NCBI GenBank assembly: GCA_006212115.1
Contig: PDUK01000008.1
Coordinates: forward strand, 1-57,198
Direction: 5' to 3'
Source: Thalassolituus sp.
GTDB lineage: Bacteria > Pseudomonadota > Gammaproteobacteria > Pseudomonadales > Oceanobacteraceae
Length of the DNA: 57,198 bases
How positions within the stretch are numbered: position 1 is the stretch's first letter; each line of letters starts with the position of its first letter. Both the position numbers and the translations under genes were made by a program. Shown piece after piece: positions 52,814 to 57,198 of the stretch. Under the pieces are notes generated by a model. That model saw only the letters and a program-made list of their open reading frames with translations. It ran no database searches and had not been told where the DNA came from.

Positions 52814-54529
52814 TCATTCCATGTGAACAATTCTCAGTTGAAGGTTACGCTCTCCGCGAAACTCATTGATATCCAGTTGATAAACACAGTCTACAAGTTC
52901 ACGGGAATGATCTGGCCAGACCTGCGTATCAATGCCAAACCAGATTGCATCAAGCGCCTGATCAGAACCGACCGGCTGCAGCACGAGCTTCAGATGATTG
53001 CCACCGACGATACGCTGCTGCACCAGACGAAACTGGCCACTGAACTGAGGCTCTGGGAATTGCTGCCCCCAAGGCCCACCTAAACGAAGCGCCTCCGCCA
53101 GTGTTGTAGAAAAATCAGAGGCTGATAACTCGCCATCTGTCTCCAACGTTTGCTGCAAAGCATCTGAAGGCAGCATCTGCGAACAAACACGATCAAATGT
53201 TTGACGAAATGCCTCGAAATCGCTCGCGCGGATTGTCAGCCCCGCGGCCATCGCATGACCGCCGAACTTGCGAATTACTCCGGGCAATTCACGATCAACC
53301 TGATCCAGTGCATCGCGAATATGTAAGCCCGGAATAGACCGAGCCGAACCCTTCATTTCACCCTCATCACCCGGCGCAAAAGTAATCACAGGACGATATA
53401 CACGTTCCTTAATCCGGGAAGCCAGAATGCCAATGACACCCTGATGCCATTCCGGGTGATACAGGCTAACACCAAAGTCGGAAACCGAGTCCGTATCAGC
53501 CTGCTCCAGTAAGGTTAACGCTTCATTTTGCATCCCTTGCTCAATCTGGCGGCGATCGCGGTTAAAGGCATCCAGTTCCGTCGCTAATGCCATTGCGGTA
53601 TCGGGGTTGTCTGTGAGTAAACACTCGATACCCAGCGAAATATCGTCCAGTCTTCCGGCAGCGTTAATCCTCGGTCCAACAGCGAATCCCAGATCCGTCG
53701 CGACGACCTGGCGATAATCCCTTTTTGCGACCTGCAGTAATGCCCGGATTCCCGGACGGCAACGTCCAGCTCGAATACGCCGTAATGCCTGCTCAACCAA
53801 AATTCGGTTATTTCTGTCCAAAGGAACAACATCAGCTACCGTTGCCAGCCCAACAAGGTCAATCAGTTCGGCAAGATTCGGTGCCTTCGCCGTAAACCAA
53901 TTCATTTCCACCAGACGTGCTCGCAGGGCCAGCATAAGGTAAAAAACCACAGTGCATCCGCACGCAGCTTTCGACGGGAATTCACAGCCATTCTGGTTTG
54001 GATTTACGATCGCCTGTGCCTCAGGCAAGGTGTCGCCCGGTAAGTGATGGTCTGTTACCAATACAGGTATACCCGCTGCGTTAGCGGCCGCCACTCCCGC
54101 TACAGAGGCGATCCCATTATCGACTGTCATGATCAGGTCGGGTTCGCGTTGACGCGCAACCTCTACCAATTCAGGCGATAAGCCATAGCCGAAGTCAAAA
54201 CGGTTGGGCACAAGATAATCGAGTGAGCTCGCTCCCATCATTCTCAGAGCCTGAATCGCTACGACGGTACTGGTTGCGCCATCCGCATCAAAATCTCCAA
54301 TAATAAGCAGGCGCTTTCCCTCAGTTACAACGGGCAATAGCGCGTCAACGGCGGCGTCTATGTCTTTCAGGCTATGGAAGGGCTCAAGACCTGTCAGCTG
54401 GAGATTCAGCTCGTCTTCTGTACGTACACCACGGCTGAGATAAACACGGGATAAAACCGGATGCAGACCAGATAAGGGGGGCAGTGCTTCGGGCTCGCGC
54501 GGGCGAATCACAGGCGCATGCTGCGGCAT
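52814..54529 (-). CDS. recJ: Single-stranded-DNA-specific exonuclease RecJ
   Basis: 571 residues. DHH-family phosphoesterase motifs: IIGDFDADGATST (near residue 77), TVDNGIAS, VTDHHLPG (DHH), and NPNQNGCEFPSKAACGCTVV. The DHHA1 motif KFGGHAMAAGLTI lies near residue 420, followed by an OB-fold. RecJ degrades ssDNA 5' to 3' in recombination and mismatch repair. A GGAG 6-7 bases before the ATG supports the start. Confidence 0.95.
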   Translation of the reverse strand: MPQHAPVIRPREPEALPPLSGLHPVLSRVYLSRGVRTEDELNLQLTGLEPFHSLKDIDAAVDALLPVVTEGKRLLIIGDFDADGATSTVVAIQALRMMGASSLDYLVPNRFDFGYGLSPELVEVARQREPDLIMTVDNGIASVAGVAAANAAGIPVLVTDHHLPGDTLPEAQAIVNPNQNGCEFPSKAACGCTVVFYLMLALRARLVEMNWFTAKAPNLAELIDLVGLATVADVVPLDRNNRILVEQALRRIRAGRCRPGIRALLQVAKRDYRQVVATDLGFAVGPRINAAGRLDDISLGIECLLTDNPDTAMALATELDAFNRDRRQIEQGMQNEALTLLEQADTDSVSDFGVSLYHPEWHQGVIGILASRIKERVYRPVITFAPGDEGEMKGSARSIPGLHIRDALDQVDRELPGVIRKFGGHAMAAGLTIRASDFEAFRQTFDRVCSQMLPSDALQQTLETDGELSASDFSTTLAEALRLGGPWGQQFPEPQFSGQFRLVQQRIVGGNHLKLVLQPVGSDQALDAIWFGIDTQVWPDHSRELVDCVYQLDINEFRGERNLQLRIVHME

Positions 54530-54569
54530 TCTTTACTCCAGAAACAAGTAACAGAAGCCGCTCTGGCCT

Positions 54570-55433
54570 CTATTCAGGGGGACGAATACGATCAAAACTC
54601 GCAAAGCGTGGAAAACCCTCTCGAGTCAGACCACGATAAGTATACCGGACACGCGTGCCAATTTGAGGTGGTGATGCCCGTTCGGCATCGGTAAAACCCG
54701 TTCCTATTTCAAAGATACGACCGTCGTCCAGACGCACCTTTAACGCGCCCATCATGCCAGCTAACCGGCCTTTTCCCGGCTGGTAGCCAACAACGATCGC
54801 CTCCGCGTCATCTCGCAATGTCACTTTCTGAAGATGGTGGCTACGACCAGCAATATAGTGGCTGTCCCAACGATGCAACATCAGCCCTTCGCCACCAGCT
54901 GACAGCGTTTTCTCTAACAAGTCATCCAGCTCCTGCTGACCCTGCAGTCGATACTGCTGAACCGGGCGCACATCCGAGGCAGCATTCGCACCCAGTAACT
55001 CGACCATGGCTTTGTAACGCTCAGCAAACAGCCCTTCATGCTCAGGCATATCGAACACCTGATAGATGACCTCCTGCCAAAGGGGATGACTGTCGCTGTC
55101 ATGACGACGAATCAAACCACTTACATCCGAAAACCGGCCGTAACCTAACCAGAGTTCACCATCGAGCGGCTCATCAGGTAACTGCGCGAGAAACCAGGCG
55201 GGCGCAGAAATAACCCGCCCACTACGAGTCATTAAGTTCACACCGTCCCAGAAAGCGCGCACGCCGTCATACTTTTCGCTAACGCCAAACTGCTCCAGGG
55301 CATCACTTCCCTCATATCGCTCTGCTAACATCAAATGAGGACGTAATTCCTTTGCATGCACCATCGCCCAGACGGGAAGCATGCCTCCCAGCACGAGCAG
55401 AACCGCGATAAAATATGGCATCCAGCCAGACAT
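54570..55433 (-). CDS. ATP-dependent DNA ligase, LigE-like, with export signal
   Basis: 287 residues from MSGWMPYFIAVLLVLGG; an AAAGG lies 9 bases before this ATG, while the ATG at 55469 has no ribosome site. A hydrophobic signal (about residues 5-24, MHA boundary) precedes a minimal ligase: motif I KYDGVRAFWDG (adenylated Lys near residue 60), motif III-like YQVFDMPEHEG, motif IV EGLMLHR, motif V LQKVTL, and an OB domain ending in GFPRFASFDRIR. This fits LigE, a periplasmic ATP ligase linked to DNA uptake. It stands divergent from the short HPPK and 40 bases before recJ. Confidence 0.85.
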   Translation of the reverse strand: MSGWMPYFIAVLLVLGGMLPVWAMVHAKELRPHLMLAERYEGSDALEQFGVSEKYDGVRAFWDGVNLMTRSGRVISAPAWFLAQLPDEPLDGELWLGYGRFSDVSGLIRRHDSDSHPLWQEVIYQVFDMPEHEGLFAERYKAMVELLGANAASDVRPVQQYRLQGQQELDDLLEKTLSAGGEGLMLHRWDSHYIAGRSHHLQKVTLRDDAEAIVVGYQPGKGRLAGMMGALKVRLDDGRIFEIGTGFTDAERASPPQIGTRVRYTYRGLTREGFPRFASFDRIRPPE

Positions 55434-55538
55434 ACCCTGCGCCTTTCTTGTTATGATGTTGTTATACATAGCGCGTTTGTTGGCGCTAAGAAAGGGATTA
55501 AGACGGCAACTACGACATTATTCTTAGGGCGAATACCT

Positions 55539-55934
55539 ATGAGTTTTTATTTGCTAGGCCTGGGCAGCAACATCGAACCAGAAGAAAACCTCAACAAAGC
55601 ACTGAACGCGTTAACTCATGAAGGCGACTTGATTGCCCACTCGCCTGCGGTGTTGACCGCCCCTGTTGGTGACACCTTCAGCCAGGTATTCGGCAATCAA
55701 CTTGCAATACTGAAGACTGAACTGCCCGCCCCGATGCTGAAGCAGAGACTACAGAGAATAGAAGAGAGTCTGGGCAGAGAGCCCAAATCCCCCGGACGCA
55801 AAACCCGGGACAGAACCATTGATATCGATATTCTGAGCGATGCCAATGACCCCGACAGCCTTCGCCGGGAAGCACCCGACGAAAGCTACTACGCAGAAGT
55901 ACATCGAACCTGGAATCAGGAACTGAACGTCTGA
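55539..55934 (+). CDS. Short HPPK-like protein (hydroxymethylpterin pyrophosphokinase)
   Basis: 131 residues from MSFYLLGLGSNIEPEENLNKAL. The HPPK start (LLGLGSN), the LQRIEESLGREP region and the metal/ATP motif RTIDIDILS (equivalent to RTLDLDIM) are present, but the protein ends about 30 residues later and lacks the usual C-terminal part (PHP...R.FVL.PL). Normal HPPKs have about 155-160 residues. It converges on folM with a 19-base overlap, so both act on pterins. It may be a specialised HPPK variant for folM-type pathways, or an eroded gene; a main folK is expected elsewhere. Confidence 0.75.
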   Translation: MSFYLLGLGSNIEPEENLNKALNALTHEGDLIAHSPAVLTAPVGDTFSQVFGNQLAILKTELPAPMLKQRLQRIEESLGREPKSPGRKTRDRTIDIDILSDANDPDSLRREAPDESYYAEVHRTWNQELNV

Positions 55935-56629
55935 TCGTAACGATTGGCGACAAAGCGCCCTCCGTCGACACGCATCACTGAACCTGTGACGGCAGGCGCT
56001 TTGATCAGATACGAACACGCCTCAACAATTGCACCGTATCCCAGTTCTTCACCTATCAAAGACTGAGATAACACACGCTCACGATAGGCCTGATCATGCT
56101 CAGGTAAAAACTTAATCGGCCCAGGCTGGATCACATTCACTCTAACCTTGCCCGCTAAGCGTTGTGCCATACTCAGGGACCAGTTCTGCAGTCCTGCCTT
56201 AGCAGCACAATAAACAGAAAAACGCTGGTTTGGGATGTCCGCATAGATATCACTGATGCTAATCATAGACGCCCCATCCGACCAGCTATCCGCAAGTGCC
56301 TCGGTAATCATCACTGGCGCTGTCACATGCACGTTCTGATGCTGCGAAATATGCTGAGCCAGATCTTTCGCCGCTGAATCTGGAACAAAACAGCTGGCAT
56401 TGTGGATAACCAGATCAAATGGCCCGAATCCGGGTAACTGCTCACAGAGATTACGGATGCTGTCGGGATCACAGAGATTGGCCTGAACCAGACTCAGATT
56501 GGGGTGCTCTTCTAACTCACTACGCGTGTTGTAATGCGCGACAACCTGCCAACCTTCTTTAAGAAAATGTTCAGAAAGCGTCTTGCCCAGGCGGCGACCG
56601 CCACCGGTAATCAGAATGCGTTTGGTCAC
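55916..56629 (-). CDS. folM: Dihydromonapterin reductase FolM (pteridine reductase)
   Basis: 237 residues, an SDR. The diagnostic TGGGRRLG cofactor motif (Arg-rich TGxxxRxG of pteridine reductases) is at residues 8-15; LVIHNASCF, SISDIYADIPNQRFSVY and the YCAAKAG active-site pair follow, then VNVIQPGPIKFLPEHD and a C-terminal VDGGR. It reduces dihydromonapterin to tetrahydromonapterin with NADPH. It converges on the short HPPK. The tRNA-fMet array lies upstream on the same strand, separated by terminators, so folM should have its own promoter at 56630-56700. Confidence 0.88.
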   Translation of the reverse strand: MTKRILITGGGRRLGKTLSEHFLKEGWQVVAHYNTRSELEEHPNLSLVQANLCDPDSIRNLCEQLPGFGPFDLVIHNASCFVPDSAAKDLAQHISQHQNVHVTAPVMITEALADSWSDGASMISISDIYADIPNQRFSVYCAAKAGLQNWSLSMAQRLAGKVRVNVIQPGPIKFLPEHDQAYRERVLSQSLIGEELGYGAIVEACSYLIKAPAVTGSVMRVDGGRFVANRYDQTFSS

Positions 56630-56742
56630 GAGAAACCTATACGGTCAATTAAGGGGAATCATGGTAGCGTGAAACCGAAGGACATGCAGGTTTATTGGAA
56701 GGAACGACCGCAAGATCGACGTCTTATCCAAATTTCAGGCAC

Positions 56743-56770
56743 AAAAAAAACCAGCTCGATGGCTGGCTAA
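56743..56770 (-). terminator. Intrinsic terminator, array unit 1
   Basis: Minus-strand stem CCAGC/GCTGG with a 6-base loop, followed by eight T residues. Farthest of the four from tRNA-fMet. Confidence 0.7.
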
Positions 56771-56854
56771 TTTGTTGGATGCGGGGGCCGGATTAGAATG
56801 GGGGCGCCTAGCTCGGCGACCGCAAGGTCGGCGGTTCATCCAAATTGCAGGCAC

Positions 56855-56882
56855 AAAAAAACCAGCTCACTGGCTGGTTTTA
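56855..56882. terminator. Bidirectional intrinsic terminator, array unit 2
   Basis: Stem AAAACCAGC/GCTGGTTTT with a 6-base loop and A/T tracts on both sides, so it could work on either strand. Confidence 0.7.
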
Positions 56883-56965
56883 ATGTTGGTTGCGCGGGCC
56901 GAATTCGCACGGGCACGCCCAGTGCGACGACCGCAAGGTCGGCGGCGTATCCAAATCGCAGACAC

Positions 56966-56993
56966 AAAAAAACCAGCATATCAGCTGGTTTTA
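56966..56993. terminator. Bidirectional intrinsic terminator, array unit 3
   Basis: Stem AAAACCAGC/GCTGGTTTT around loop ATATCA; the stem is kept although the loop differs completely from unit 2, as expected for a functional hairpin. Confidence 0.7.
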
Positions 56994-57076
56994 ATGTTGG
57001 TTGCGGGGGCCGGATTGGAATGGGGGCGCCTAGCTCGACGACCGCAAGGTCGGCGGCTTTTCCAAATTTCAGGCAC

Positions 57077-57104
57077 AAAAAAACCAGCTCGTGGGCTGGC
57101 TAAT
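57077..57104 (-). terminator. Terminator of tRNA-fMet, array unit 4
   Basis: Minus-strand stem AGCCAGC/GCTGG with a run of seven T residues, starting 5-8 bases after the tRNA CCA end; this is the normal terminator position for the tRNA transcript. Confidence 0.85.
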
Positions 57105-57108
57105 TTGT

Positions 57109-57185
<77 letters not shown>

Positions 57186-57198
57186 ACAAATACTCTGA

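Larger units (their letters stand above)
56704..57108 (-). repeat. Tandem 111-bp array carrying tRNA-fMet 3'-end copies and terminators
   Basis: Four units with a 111-bp period (112 for the first step, due to one extra A). The marker GACCGCAAG starts at 56706, 56818, 56929 and 57040. In minus-strand reading each unit has: tRNA-fMet 3' end (T-arm 3' half, acceptor strand, CCA), an intrinsic terminator, a conserved spacer, and a small CGACC-TTGC-GGTCG hairpin. The tRNA 3' end copies begin at 56776, 56887 and 56998, exactly 111 bases apart and 111 bases from the true tRNA end at 57109; unit 2 is the most diverged copy. This layout parallels E. coli tyrT, whose 178-bp repeats each include the tRNA-Tyr 3' end. 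The reading-through frame ending at 57152 is not a gene. No other feature is seen in 56630-57108. Confidence 0.85.

Overview
The window reads as chromosomal DNA of a marine-type gammaproteobacterium, most likely of the Oceanospirillales (Thalassolituus/Oceanobacter-like). This rests on the full ccmABCDEFGHI cluster, OlsB- and YihG-type acyltransferases, a periplasmic LigE-type ligase, FolM, a protease-III-type M16 enzyme, the TIGR03545/TIGR03546 pair and an initiator tRNA with encoded CCA. The placement is by gene content, not by a phylogeny. Genes are dense, often overlapping by 1-8 bases. I see no insertion sequence, prophage or CRISPR array.

Region by region. (1) 1-8574: a same-strand operon of at least five exported proteins built from DUF11-like Ig-type domains. 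It starts with a gene cut by the window edge, continues with three small signal-peptide proteins, and ends in a 1943-residue protein with DUF11 domains, a central OmpA-like peptidoglycan-binding domain and a C-terminal beta-barrel; it looks like a surface or envelope assembly. (2) 8691-9713: a DUF2804 protein. (3) 16705-9734, minus strand: complete System I cytochrome c maturation cluster, with a FliK-like gene and a stand-alone FlhB C-terminal-like gene divergent from it. (4) 19067-22112: TetR regulator, hemN, and a small exported protein. (5) 22246-33636: OlsB-like acyltransferase, two diguanylate cyclases, Bax-like glucosaminidase with a PilZ-like partner, ackA-pta, a YihG-like acyltransferase, cysK, an AlkB-like dioxygenase and an outer-membrane barrel. 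(6) 33650-42719: FieF-like cation exporter, a tail-anchored response regulator, a TPR lipoprotein, an acyltransferase, then three signalling genes carrying several degenerate domains. (7) 42815-49469: a small unknown gene, M16 protease with an SDR, and the TIGR03546-TIGR03545-unknown trio. (8) 49575-56629: sensor kinase with an overlapping solute-binding protein, recJ, a ligE-like ligase, a short HPPK and folM. (9) 56704-57185: initiator tRNA-fMet (minus strand) followed by a tandem 111-bp array.

The two observations I consider most worth following are that array, in which every unit joins a copy of the 3' end of tRNA-fMet to an intrinsic terminator (similar in layout to the E. coli tyrT/rtT repeats), and the DUF11/OmpA/barrel surface operon. 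Others include an AlkB-like gene whose N-terminal part is open but lacks a normal start codon, a tail-anchored response regulator, an EAL domain that has lost its catalytic motifs, and a long hairpin between fieF and that regulator.
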